Positions 1 through 5,951 of a stretch of DNA of 9,634 nt are shown here, piece by piece (positions within the stretch are counted from its first letter, which is position 1; every line of letters starts with the position of its first letter). This stretch comes from JAHRAH01 sp051009015 (GTDB lineage: Bacteria > Pseudomonadota > Gammaproteobacteria > Tethybacterales > Persebacteraceae). Location: the NCBI GenBank assembly GCA_051009015.1, contig JBPCWZ010000088.1:1-9634 (forward strand), written 5' to 3'. The notes under the pieces were generated by a model, which was not told where the DNA came from, made no database searches, and saw nothing but the letters and a program-made list of their open reading frames with translations. The position numbers and the translations under genes are program-made.

Positions 1-208
1 CCACAAGGCAGTTAAAAGCCGCCGCCGCCGCCGCCACAAGCGTAATGCCGACAAGCGACATTGCAACCGCCGCCGGCTGCACTTCATATTTGGTCGCCGC
101 CAAACCGGAACCGGCGGCGGCGGTCAAGGTAATAAGCGCAACAACGCGCGGCTTGCACAGCGCCCAAAAATCGCCAACACGCGGCAAAGACAAACCAACT
201 ATCGTCAT
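1..208 (-). CDS. cyoE: Heme O synthase (protoheme IX farnesyltransferase), N-terminal part, cut by window edge
   Basis: Reading the minus strand from an ATG at 208-206 gives 69 residues with no stop up to the window edge. The enzyme transfers a farnesyl group to protoheme IX to make heme O for terminal oxidases and is a polytopic inner-membrane protein of the UbiA prenyltransferase superfamily. The visible part matches the start of that family: a short leader, then FWALCKPRVVALITLTAAAG at about residues 14-33, in which KPRVV precedes the first membrane segment, then a second hydrophobic stretch rich in alanine (VAAAAAAFNCLV, residues 58-69) leading toward the missing Asp-rich active-site loop. 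An in-frame TAA lies four codons upstream, so this is the first possible ATG. No strong ribosome binding site is visible. A run of GCC triplets near position 18-35 is simply the alanine codons of the second segment. Family assignment is fairly sure. The gene could equally be named ctaB. Confidence 0.8.
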   Translation of the reverse strand, partial: MTIVGLSLPRVGDFWALCKPRVVALITLTAAAGSGLAATKYEVQPAAVAMSLVGITLVAAAAAAFNCLV

Positions 209-259
209 CCCGCTATTTTATCGCTTTTTGTCATATCCGCCGCCGTTTTCACAAATAGT

Positions 260-397
260 GCCCTGTAAGGGCGGCGCAAAAAGGCGGCGGCGGGAATGGT
301 GTCGCCCTTACAGGGCTATGATTAATTGTGCGCACCGACACAGGGCGGCGCGCTTTCGCGCTTTGCCCTGTGCTATAACATTGCGCCCTTACAGGGC
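260..397. repeat. Cluster of short palindromic repeats (GCCCTGTAAGGGCG family)
   Basis: Three perfect 14-base copies of one element occur here: GCCCTGTAAGGGCG at 260-273, and its reverse complement CGCCCTTACAGGGC at 303-316 and at 384-397. Each copy is itself a small hairpin (GCCCT, three-base loop, AGGGC). The first can also pair with either of the others as a 14-bp stem. Between the second and third copies lies a related palindrome, CACAGGGC at 339-346 and GCCCTGTG at 365-372, with an inner GCGCG/CGCGC stem. No gene is seen between 209 and 452. The cluster sits between the start of cyoE and the terminator of the secreted-protein gene. Confidence 0.7.
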
Positions 398-405
398 TTT
401 AATAC

Positions 406-432
406 CGTCATTCCCGCAAAAGCGGGAATCTA
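406..432 (+). repeat. Intergenic palindrome of the ATTCCCGC/GCGGGAAT type, copy 1
   Basis: Perfect 8-bp inverted arms ATTCCCGC (410-417) and GCGGGAAT (422-429) surround an AAAA loop and are flanked by CGTC and CTA. The arm sequence resembles dRS3-type elements of Neisseria (ATTCCC-N8-GGGAAT) and similar dispersed repeats in other proteobacteria. A diverged second copy is at 1198-1224, which supports a dispersed repeat family rather than a chance palindrome. Confidence 0.7.
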
Positions 433-452
433 ATGGCGGCATTTTTGCATAA

Positions 453-482
453 AAAAAGGGCGGCATCTCTGCCGCCCTTTTT
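453..482 (-). terminator. Rho-independent terminator of the secreted-protein gene
   Basis: A perfect 13-bp stem (453-465 pairing with 470-482) has a four-base loop at 466-469. Reading the minus strand, a GC-rich core GGGCGGCA is followed by a run of T residues. It begins 13 bases past the stop codon of the minus-strand gene that ends at 496. Its symmetric A/T flanks could also stop transcription from the other side. Confidence 0.85.
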
Positions 483-495
483 ACTTTGCCATCCA

Positions 496-1059
496 TCAGA
501 AAGTTTCTTTAATGGATTGGACTTCCGCGACATCATGCCCGACAAGGCAAACCGCCCGATTTTCAATCTCACGACCGAGAAGTTTTGTAGAAAATTCCAC
601 AGTCACACGCGTACGCCCCTGTGGAACTTTGTTAATCGCCGTTCCGAAAACATGCCATTTAACGGGGGCGGGAGCAATAGCCGACTTTACCAAACGCTTG
701 CAGGAAGCGAGGGCGTAATCATCGCTCAAATGCTTCGGCACTTTGGCGACTTTGCCCTTCTTCATATCTGCTTCCGTCCAATACAACTTGTTGTTATTGG
801 AACACAAGAGATAGAAATGCCCATTGCGGTTAACGCTGTGGTCAACCCACACAATTTTGGGACACGCCGCGTTCTCACGCGCGAGTTTCTCGGCATGTTT
901 TTGCAGCTGAGGATACAGGTGGCCGTAACGGGATTTATCCGCAAAGATACGGGCTTTGCCGTCTTCCCAGAGATTGCTTGCAGCCGCAACGGGCGAAATC
1001 GCAAAAGCGGCGGCGGTGACGAAAAGCGGCAAAAGAATGCCTTTGACTTGTTTTTTCAT
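496..1059 (-). CDS. Small secreted protein of unknown function with four cysteines
   Basis: The 187-residue product begins MKKQVKGILL, followed by a hydrophobic stretch and the likely signal peptidase site SPVAA-AS near residue 27, so it should be exported to the periplasm. The mature part is about 160 residues, basic, with cysteines at 66, 86, 120 and 171 that could form two disulfides. The tail from C120 (CKRLVKSAIAPAPVKW) to C171 loosely resembles small periplasmic proteins in which a Cys-x3-VK segment, a proline-containing loop and a beta-rich VTVEF segment end in a second cysteine. That comparison is an inference. I chose the start at 1059 because AAAGGAG lies six bases upstream and the signal peptide begins there. 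The frame is open for 28 more codons upstream but that extension lacks these signs. The gene is monocistronic, with a terminator directly behind it. I do not recognise a function. Confidence 0.75.
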   Translation of the reverse strand: MKKQVKGILLPLFVTAAAFAISPVAAASNLWEDGKARIFADKSRYGHLYPQLQKHAEKLARENAACPKIVWVDHSVNRNGHFYLLCSNNNKLYWTEADMKKGKVAKVPKHLSDDYALASCKRLVKSAIAPAPVKWHVFGTAINKVPQGRTRVTVEFSTKLLGREIENRAVCLVGHDVAEVQSIKETF

Positions 1060-1088
1060 TGTTTGCTCCTTTTGGTTTGCGTTTTGCG

Positions 1089-1108
1089 GTGGCAAGCCAT
1101 CTTGCCAC
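1089..1108 (-). promoter_or_regulatory. Hairpin in the leader of the secreted-protein gene
   Basis: A perfect 8-bp inverted repeat GTGGCAAG/CTTGCCAC has a four-base loop. It lies between the proposed -10 element (1123-1128) and the ribosome binding site (about 1065-1071), so it would fold in the 5' untranslated RNA. A role in transcript stability or translation control is possible but not shown. Confidence 0.5.
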
Positions 1109-1122
1109 TCGCAGGGCGGCAT

Positions 1123-1131
1123 ATTATCACA
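1123..1131 (-). promoter_or_regulatory. Candidate extended -10 promoter element for the secreted-protein gene
   Basis: On the minus strand the sequence reads TGTGATAAT, an extended -10 (TGn followed by GATAAT). It lies about 65 bases upstream of the start codon at 1059. No good -35 hexamer is seen at the usual distance, which is common for extended -10 promoters. Confidence 0.4.
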
Positions 1132-1197
1132 AGATTCGCCCAAAACACCATTTGCGCCAAATCCCGCCCCTTTCGCACAATATCCGCCATCCGCCCA

Positions 1198-1245
1198 TAG
1201 ATTCCCGCTTTTGCAGAAATGACGAAAAGGGCGGCGGGAATGACG
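1198..1245 (-). repeat. Intergenic palindrome of the ATTCCCGC type, diverged copy 2 plus a half copy
   Basis: Positions 1198-1224 read TAGATTCCCGC-TTTT-GCAGAAATGACG, the reverse complement of the element at 406-432 with two changes in one arm (GCAGAAAT instead of GCGGGAAT). Ten bases further, GCGGGAATGACG at 1234-1245 is an exact half copy. No gene is seen between the upstream end of the secreted-protein gene and 1330. Confidence 0.6.
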
Positions 1246-1329
1246 GCGGAGCGCAGGCGGTGCTGACTTATTTTGCCGCCGATATCGGCAAATGGCTGAA
1301 AGGATAATGCCGCCGCCGCGGATTGTTTG

Positions 1330-2064
1330 CTAATCTTCGCCGGCGAATAACTCCCACTCGGCGATGCTGTCGTAGCCGCCGCGTTTTTTCATTGCGGCGG
1401 CGGCGGCGAGCCAGACCCTATAATCTGTCGCGCCGTTGCTTTGGCTCCAATCCCATATTTTGCGGTGCTTGCGCTGCCTTTCCAGATATTCCATCCCGCC
1501 GAGCGTTTGCCAAAACGGGTCATCTCTTTTTGGCAAACCCCGGCGGATAACGCGGTCGTCAAACGGGCAATGCGGCGGCTCGTCGGTTTTTTTGGCGCAC
1601 CACATATATTTAAGATACATATTCAGCATCTTTTGCGCCCTGCCAAAAAGCAGTTTGCCGCATTTGATATGATGCCCGTGTTCCGTTGTCACGGCGTTTT
1701 TCAACTCGCCGATGCGCCGGATATGAGCGGTATCATCGCGCGGCAAAGTGCTCCTCCGGATAAAAATGCCCGCGGGGTTCCAGATAATGCCCGCGGGTTT
1801 TTTGCCGATTCCCGGTATTTTTCCGGCTATTTCCATTGTTTTGTTTTTGACAAACTGCTGCACTGCGGCGCGCTCGCGGCTTCCGCCCGGGGCGCTGGCG
1901 GCAAAAAACGGGTTTAGCATGTTTTCCTGTGTGCGAAAGGTGTCCGTCCATGCGCGGTGGGCGAAATCTTCGCCGGTTTTTTCGGCATATCCGCCGGGGA
2001 ATATGCCGCGCAGGAATTTGTCTTTTTTATCTTCAATTTGCTGTTTGGTTTTTTTGTCTGTCAT
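1330..2064 (-). CDS. Conserved-looking protein of unknown function, 244 residues
   Basis: The product is hydrophilic, with no signal peptide and no membrane segment, so it is probably cytoplasmic. The N-terminus is lysine-rich (MTDKKTKQQIEDKKDKFLRG). The central part around residues 136-172 contains GKLLFGRAQKMLNMYLKYMW (137-156), and then PPHCPFDDRVI (163-173). From memory this AQK-LN-YLKY-WC...PPHCPFD pattern recurs in uncharacterised bacterial proteins, but I cannot name a family with certainty. The C-terminus is aromatic and charged (WDWSQSN, YDSIAEWELF). Residues 90-103 carry a small internal duplication (PAGII/PAGIF) that mirrors a repeated AATGCCCGCGGG, 21 bases apart at 1765 and 1786. 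The start at 2064 is the first ATG and has a TATAAT 36 bases upstream. The gene is divergent from queA. Function unknown. Confidence 0.7.
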   Translation of the reverse strand: MTDKKTKQQIEDKKDKFLRGIFPGGYAEKTGEDFAHRAWTDTFRTQENMLNPFFAASAPGGSRERAAVQQFVKNKTMEIAGKIPGIGKKPAGIIWNPAGIFIRRSTLPRDDTAHIRRIGELKNAVTTEHGHHIKCGKLLFGRAQKMLNMYLKYMWCAKKTDEPPHCPFDDRVIRRGLPKRDDPFWQTLGGMEYLERQRKHRKIWDWSQSNGATDYRVWLAAAAAMKKRGGYDSIAEWELFAGED

Positions 2065-2099
2065 GATGTATCCGCGCCCGATGTTAAAAGTTTGACGGC

Positions 2100-2105
2100 A
2101 TTATA
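2100..2105 (-). promoter_or_regulatory. Candidate -10 element for the 244-residue unknown gene
   Basis: The minus strand reads a perfect TATAAT here, 35 bases upstream of the ATG at 2064, giving a leader of roughly 28 bases. No convincing -35 hexamer is visible at 16-18 bases. The stretch 2065-2308 has no gene and holds only the divergent promoters and some A/T-rich tracts. Confidence 0.4.
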
Positions 2106-2251
2106 ACCGCGCCATTGGCGGTTTTTGCGCCGATGCGGCAAAAAAACAAAAATAGTTCGTCCATCAATATAAACATACCACTTTGCACGGCGTAAAAGCG
2201 TTTTCCACTCTTTTTTGCCTTGTTTTTGTTTTTTGCCAAATCTTTCGCCGT

Positions 2252-2280
2252 TTGTTTGTTTTGCCGCCGCTGGTTATTAT
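2252..2280 (+). promoter_or_regulatory. Candidate promoter of the queA-tgt-rsxE-panBC operon
   Basis: TTGTTT at 2252-2257 and TATTAT at 2275-2280 are separated by 17 bases, a good sigma-70-like arrangement. They lie just upstream of the queA ATG at 2309 and leave a leader of about 20 bases. Confidence 0.4.
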
Positions 2281-2308
2281 GTTATTTTCGGGTTAGAATT
2301 CGTTGGCA

Positions 2309-3379
2309 ATGGCGGAATATGTCGCTGATTATGATTATGCACTGCCCGCGCATCTCATCGCCCAATATCCGGCGGCGGTTCGCGGCGGCGGCAGGTTGTT
2401 GCATTTGTCCGATTCTGTTGTTATCCGCCGCTTTGCCGCTTTGCCCGGTTTGTTGCGGCGCGGCGATTTGCTGGTGGTAAATAATACCCGGGTATTACCG
2501 GCAAGATTGACCGGACATAAAACCGCCGACAACCGGCGCGGCGGCAACAACACCGAAGGGGCAAAAGCGGAAATACTCGCCGAAAGGTTTTATGACAACG
2601 GCGAAATGCTGGCGCAAGTCAAATGCGGCGGCGCATTAAAACCGGGGATGACAATTACCGCCGGAGGAGTGTTTGTTTTTTTGCGCCGTCAGGGAGAGTT
2701 TTGCCGTTTGCGTGCAGTCGGGAAAGACGGCAAAGCGGTTGAAGCAAGGCGGCGTTTTTTGCGCCACGGGCAAACACCCCTGCCGCCCTACATACGCCGC
2801 GCCGCCGACAACGAAGACAGCGGCAGATATCAAACCCTTTTCGCCCGCACCGCAGCCGCTTCGGCGGCAGCCCCGACAGCGGGATTACATTTTGACAATG
2901 CATTACTGCGCGCCGTAAAAAACCGGGGGATAACCATCGCCCCCATAACTTTGCACATCGGCGCGGGGACTTTTAAACCTTTGCGTCATAAACAACTGGC
3001 AAAATGCAAACTGCACAGCGAGCAATACGACATTGGCAAAAAAACCGCCGCCGCCATCGGCAAGACCAAAAAGCAGGGCGGGCGCATTGTCGCCATTGGC
3101 ACGACAACTTTGCGCGCTTTGGAAGCATCGGCATTGCAAAACGGCGGCGAAGTTTGCGCCGGAGGCGGCGAGACCGATTTGTTTATACGCCCCGGCTTTG
3201 CCTTTCGCACGGCAGATTTGTTATTGACAAACTTTCACCTGCCGCACTCTTCTCTCCTTGTGCTGGTTTGTGCTTTTGGCGGGCGGGCGCGGGTTTTGGA
3301 CGCCTACCGCCGCGCCGCCGCCGCGCAAATGCGCTTTTTCAGTTATGGCGATGCGATGCTGCTTGACAGGCGGCAATGA
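2309..3379 (+). CDS. queA: S-adenosylmethionine:tRNA ribosyltransferase-isomerase
   Basis: QueA moves the ribose part of S-adenosylmethionine onto preQ1 at tRNA position 34 and rearranges it to epoxyqueuosine, in the cytoplasm. The 356-residue product matches the family throughout: LPAHLIAQYP near residue 12, GDLLVVNNTRVLPARLTG (52-69), PLPPYIRR (157-164), AAPTAGLHF (187-195), TLHIGAGTFKPLR (214-226), HSEQYDI (236-242), IGTTTLRALEAS (263-274), LLTNFHLPHSSLLVLVCAFG (305-324) and RFFSYGDAML (342-351). The length is normal. A charged loop of about ten extra residues (TADNRRGGNN) follows LTGHK at 67-71. I chose ATG 2309 because it aligns with the usual start; a TTG two codons earlier is possible. 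It is the first gene of a tight operon, with tgt starting seven bases after its stop. Confidence 0.95.
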   Translation: MAEYVADYDYALPAHLIAQYPAAVRGGGRLLHLSDSVVIRRFAALPGLLRRGDLLVVNNTRVLPARLTGHKTADNRRGGNNTEGAKAEILAERFYDNGEMLAQVKCGGALKPGMTITAGGVFVFLRRQGEFCRLRAVGKDGKAVEARRRFLRHGQTPLPPYIRRAADNEDSGRYQTLFARTAAASAAAPTAGLHFDNALLRAVKNRGITIAPITLHIGAGTFKPLRHKQLAKCKLHSEQYDIGKKTAAAIGKTKKQGGRIVAIGTTTLRALEASALQNGGEVCAGGGETDLFIRPGFAFRTADLLLTNFHLPHSSLLVLVCAFGGRARVLDAYRRAAAAQMRFFSYGDAMLLDRRQ

Positions 3380-3386
3380 CAAAACG

Positions 3387-4529
3387 ATGACAAACAAAAC
3401 CGCTTTCGGCTTTCGCGCCATCGCAACAGACGGCGCGGCGCGCGCCGGGGTTTTGCAAACCGCGCGCGGCGAAATTGACACTCCTGTTTTTATGCCGGTC
3501 GGCACTTTCGGCGCGCTGCGCGGGATTTTGCCGGTTGAAGCGCGGCAGTTGGGTTTTGACATTATCCTCGGCAATACTTTCCATTTGTGGCTGCAGCCGG
3601 GGGCGGATATCGTCCGCCGTTTTGGCGGCTTGCATGGTTTTGGCGGCTGGCGCGGGGCGATATTGACCGACTCGGGCGGCTATCAAATATTCAGTTTGCG
3701 CGAGCGGTGCGTCATCAAAGAAGAAGGCGCGCTCTTTCGCAGCCCGCGCGACGGCTCCAAACATTTGCTCACGCCCGAAGTGTCCATGCAAGTGCAGCGC
3801 GATTTGAACAGCGATATTGTTATGGTGCTGGATCAATGCATAGACGCCCGCGCCGATGAACAAACCGCCCGCGCGGCGATGGAACTCAGTTGCCGCTGGG
3901 CTTTGCGCTGCCGCCATGCACACGATGGGCACGATGGAAACGATAACGCATTATTCGGCATTGTGCAAGGCGGCGCGCACAAACACTTGCGCGAACATTC
4001 GGCGCGGCAACTTTGCGCGATGGGTTTTGACGGCTATGCCATCGGCGGTTTGGCGGTCGGCGAAAGCAAGGAAGTCATGCGCGCCGTTGTCGCCGATACC
4101 GCCGCTTGTTTGCCGCCGGATGCGCCGCGCTATCTGATGGGTGTCGGCACGCCCGCCGATATCGCCGATGCGGTGGAGCGCGGCGTGGATATGTTTGATT
4201 GCGTTTTGCCAACCCGCAACGGGCGAAACGGGCAGATGTTTTGCAGTGATGGCGTGCTAAAACTGCGCAATGCCGCACACCGGGGCAGCGAACAACCGCC
4301 GGATGCCGGTTGCGATTGTCCGGTATGCCGCCGGTTTTCGCGCGCTTATTTGCATCATCTTTTTGCCGTTGGCGATGCGCTCGGCGGGCGGCTGGCGGCG
4401 ATGCATAATCTTGCTTTTTACCGGCGGCTGATGACGAAGTTGCGCACGGCGATTGTCGGCGGGCGGCTGGCGGAAGAAGCGCGGGCGGTGCGGGAAGTTT
4501 ATGCGCGGCACGAAACAAAATCGGCGTAA
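3387..4529 (+). CDS. tgt: Queuine/preQ1 tRNA-guanine transglycosylase
   Basis: Tgt swaps guanine at the wobble position of GUN-anticodon tRNAs for preQ1, which QueA then modifies. The 380-residue product is of normal length and carries all the key features: TPVFMPVGTFGALRG (32-46), LGNTFHLWLQPG (61-72), LTDSGGYQIFSL (93-104) with Asp95 as the substrate-binding aspartate, GIVQGG (191-196), GGLAVGE (220-226), and DMFDCVLPTRNGR (268-280) with Asp271 as the expected nucleophile. The zinc site is intact: C309, C311, C314 and H340, spaced as in the Zymomonas enzyme. The frame stays open upstream inside queA, but the family start aligns with ATG 3387 (MTNKTAFGF), seven bases after the queA stop. Ribosome binding looks weak, so translation may be coupled to queA. 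Confidence 0.96.
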   Translation: MTNKTAFGFRAIATDGAARAGVLQTARGEIDTPVFMPVGTFGALRGILPVEARQLGFDIILGNTFHLWLQPGADIVRRFGGLHGFGGWRGAILTDSGGYQIFSLRERCVIKEEGALFRSPRDGSKHLLTPEVSMQVQRDLNSDIVMVLDQCIDARADEQTARAAMELSCRWALRCRHAHDGHDGNDNALFGIVQGGAHKHLREHSARQLCAMGFDGYAIGGLAVGESKEVMRAVVADTAACLPPDAPRYLMGVGTPADIADAVERGVDMFDCVLPTRNGRNGQMFCSDGVLKLRNAAHRGSEQPPDAGCDCPVCRRFSRAYLHHLFAVGDALGGRLAAMHNLAFYRRLMTKLRTAIVGGRLAEEARAVREVYARHETKSA

Positions 4530-4533
4530 AATA

Positions 4534-5154
4534 ATGCCGATGCCCGCCGCCGCCGCCCGCCCCGTTTATCGCCTGCGCGATATCACAACCCGCGCAGCCC
4601 TCCGCGACAATGTCGCAACGGTGCGCATGCTTGCGCTTTGCCCGATGCTGGCGGTCAGCGTTTCGCTTGGGGCATCTGCCACTTTGGGTTTGATAACCGC
4701 TTTGGTGATGGCGATATCCGGCGCGGCTGTCGCGCTTGTGCGCGGGCAAACGCCGGATGCCGTGCGCCTGCCGGTTTTTTTGGTTATCGTTGCCGCGATA
4801 GTCGGCGCGGCGGATGTTATTGTCGCGGCGGCATCGCCGGAAATGCACCGGCGGCTGGACATTTATCTGCCGCTTGTGATTACCAATTGCGCGGTGCTGG
4901 CGCGTTTGGAGTTGTTTGCGCGCAATAATCCGCCTGTTGCCGCGGCGGTTGATGGTTTGTTTGCCGGTTTGGGGATGGCTGTTGTGTTGTGCGCTTTGGC
5001 GTTTTTGCGCGAGGGGCTCGGGCGCGGCGAAGTTTTGGGTTTGGCTTTTGCATCGCCGCCTTTGCCGTCCGCATTATTACCGGCGGCGGGGTTTATGCTT
5101 TTTGGTTTGTTTATCGCATTGTTGCGTTTGATAAAACAACCGAGCGCACAATAG
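4534..5154 (+). CDS. rsxE: RsxE/RnfE-like membrane subunit of an electron-transfer complex
   Basis: This 206-residue, very hydrophobic protein belongs to the RnfE/RsxE/NqrD family of inner-membrane subunits. It has about six membrane segments. Family landmarks are LALCPMLAVSVSLGASATLGL (33-53), RLPVFLVIVAAIV (78-90), IYLPLVITNCAVLARLELFA (110-129), AAAVDGLFAGLGMAVVL (136-152), FLREGLGRGEVLG (157-169) and a final segment near 181-199. Cys36 and Cys119 match the two conserved cysteines that help hold a membrane iron-sulfur cluster in Rnf/Nqr complexes. The IYLPL and FLREGLG segments fit RsxE better than NqrD, although the length (E. coli RsxE is 231) is nearer NqrD. ATG 4534 lies four bases after the tgt stop; ATG 4540 is an alternative, and neither has a clear ribosome binding site. 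No partner subunits are in the window, which is unusual. It could supply an Rnf complex encoded elsewhere. Confidence 0.8.
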   Translation: MPMPAAAARPVYRLRDITTRAALRDNVATVRMLALCPMLAVSVSLGASATLGLITALVMAISGAAVALVRGQTPDAVRLPVFLVIVAAIVGAADVIVAAASPEMHRRLDIYLPLVITNCAVLARLELFARNNPPVAAAVDGLFAGLGMAVVLCALAFLREGLGRGEVLGLAFASPPLPSALLPAAGFMLFGLFIALLRLIKQPSAQ

Positions 5155-5171
5155 GGAGAAGGAAACCAAAA

Positions 5172-5945
5172 ATGAAAAACTTTGCGGCAATGAAAAAAAG
5201 CGGCGAGAAAATCGCCGCGCTGACCGCTTATGATTCGTCATTTGCCAAACTTGCAATGCAAGCGGGCGCGGATGCCCTGCTGGTCGGCGATTCGCTGGGG
5301 ATGGTTTTGCAGGGGCGCGGCGACACTTTGGCGGTGACGATGCGGCAGATGATTTATCATATTCAATGCGCCGCGGCGGGCGCGCCGGATGCTTTCATCA
5401 TCGGCGATATGCCGTTTGCTTCTTATCAGCAATCTCCCGTGCAGTGTTATGCCAATGCGGCAAAACTGCTTGCCGCCGGGGCGTCCATGGTCAAAGTGGA
5501 GGGCGGTGCGGAACTTGCCGACACGGTGCGTTTTGTTTGCCGGCGCGGCATTGCGGTTTGCGCCCACATCGGGCTTATGCCCCAAAGGGCGCGCAAGGAA
5601 GGCGGCTATAAAGTGCATGGCAAAACCGAACCCGAAGCGGCGGCGGTAATGGAAGATGCCGAAGCACTTGCCGATGCCGGTGCGGAGTTGATGATAGTGG
5701 AATTATTGCCCCGGCAACTTGCGGCAAAAGTCAGCGCAAAAGTGGCAACGCCGACCATCGGCATCGGCAGCGGGCCGGAATGCGACGGGCAGATACTTGT
5801 CTTGCACGATATGCTCGGCATTGGCAAGCCGAAAAAGTTTGTGCGCGATTTTATGGACGGCGCGGGCGGCATTTTGGCGGCGATGCAAAGTTATGTCGCC
5901 GCGGTTAAGAGTGGTGATTTTCCCGCCGCGCAACATTCTTTTTAG
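5172..5945 (+). CDS. panB: 3-methyl-2-oxobutanoate hydroxymethyltransferase
   Basis: PanB adds a hydroxymethyl group from methylene-tetrahydrofolate to 2-oxoisovalerate to form ketopantoate, the first committed step of pantothenate synthesis. The 257-residue TIM-barrel protein has the expected sites: LTAYDSSFAK (17-26), LLVGDSLGMVLQG (36-48) with metal ligand Asp40, IIGDMPFASY (76-85) with Asp79, MVKVEGG (106-112) with Glu110, HIGLMPQ (132-138), GGYKVHG (144-150), IVELLP (175-180) with the proposed catalytic Glu177, and TIGIGSGPECDGQILVLHD (195-213). The length is normal (E. coli 264). The frame is open much further upstream inside the preceding gene, but AAGGA at 5159-5163 and the family start fix ATG 5172. 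PanC follows six bases after the stop. Confidence 0.96.
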   Translation: MKNFAAMKKSGEKIAALTAYDSSFAKLAMQAGADALLVGDSLGMVLQGRGDTLAVTMRQMIYHIQCAAAGAPDAFIIGDMPFASYQQSPVQCYANAAKLLAAGASMVKVEGGAELADTVRFVCRRGIAVCAHIGLMPQRARKEGGYKVHGKTEPEAAAVMEDAEALADAGAELMIVELLPRQLAAKVSAKVATPTIGIGSGPECDGQILVLHDMLGIGKPKKFVRDFMDGAGGILAAMQSYVAAVKSGDFPAAQHSF

Positions 5946-5951
5946 CATTAG

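Noticed and set aside
18..35. A GCC triplet run that could be a phase-variable microsatellite
   Set aside because: It encodes alanines within a membrane segment of cyoE. Triplet changes would not shift the frame, so phase variation is unlikely.
260..397. A possible CRISPR array
   Set aside because: The copies are only 14 bases, in mixed orientation and unevenly spaced, without regular spacers or cas genes.
45..452. A 135-codon plus-strand frame at the left edge
   Set aside because: It runs antisense through the recognisable cyoE start and then through palindromic repeats. The SFPQKRES-like end is the usual translation of the ATTCCCGC repeat, not a protein.
433..1200. A 255-codon plus-strand frame covering the secreted-protein gene
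   Set aside because: The minus strand here has a signal peptide, ribosome binding site, promoter and terminator. The plus-strand product has none of these and starts inside a terminator.
2121..2145. An imperfect TTTTTGC/GCAAAAA inverted repeat between the divergent genes
   Set aside because: The inner bases pair poorly and it lies upstream of both genes, so it is neither a terminator nor a convincing operator.
4075..4848. A 257-codon minus-strand frame across tgt and the rsxE-like gene
   Set aside because: It is antisense to two well-identified genes, and its translation is Arg- and His-rich low-complexity sequence typical of GC-rich shadows.
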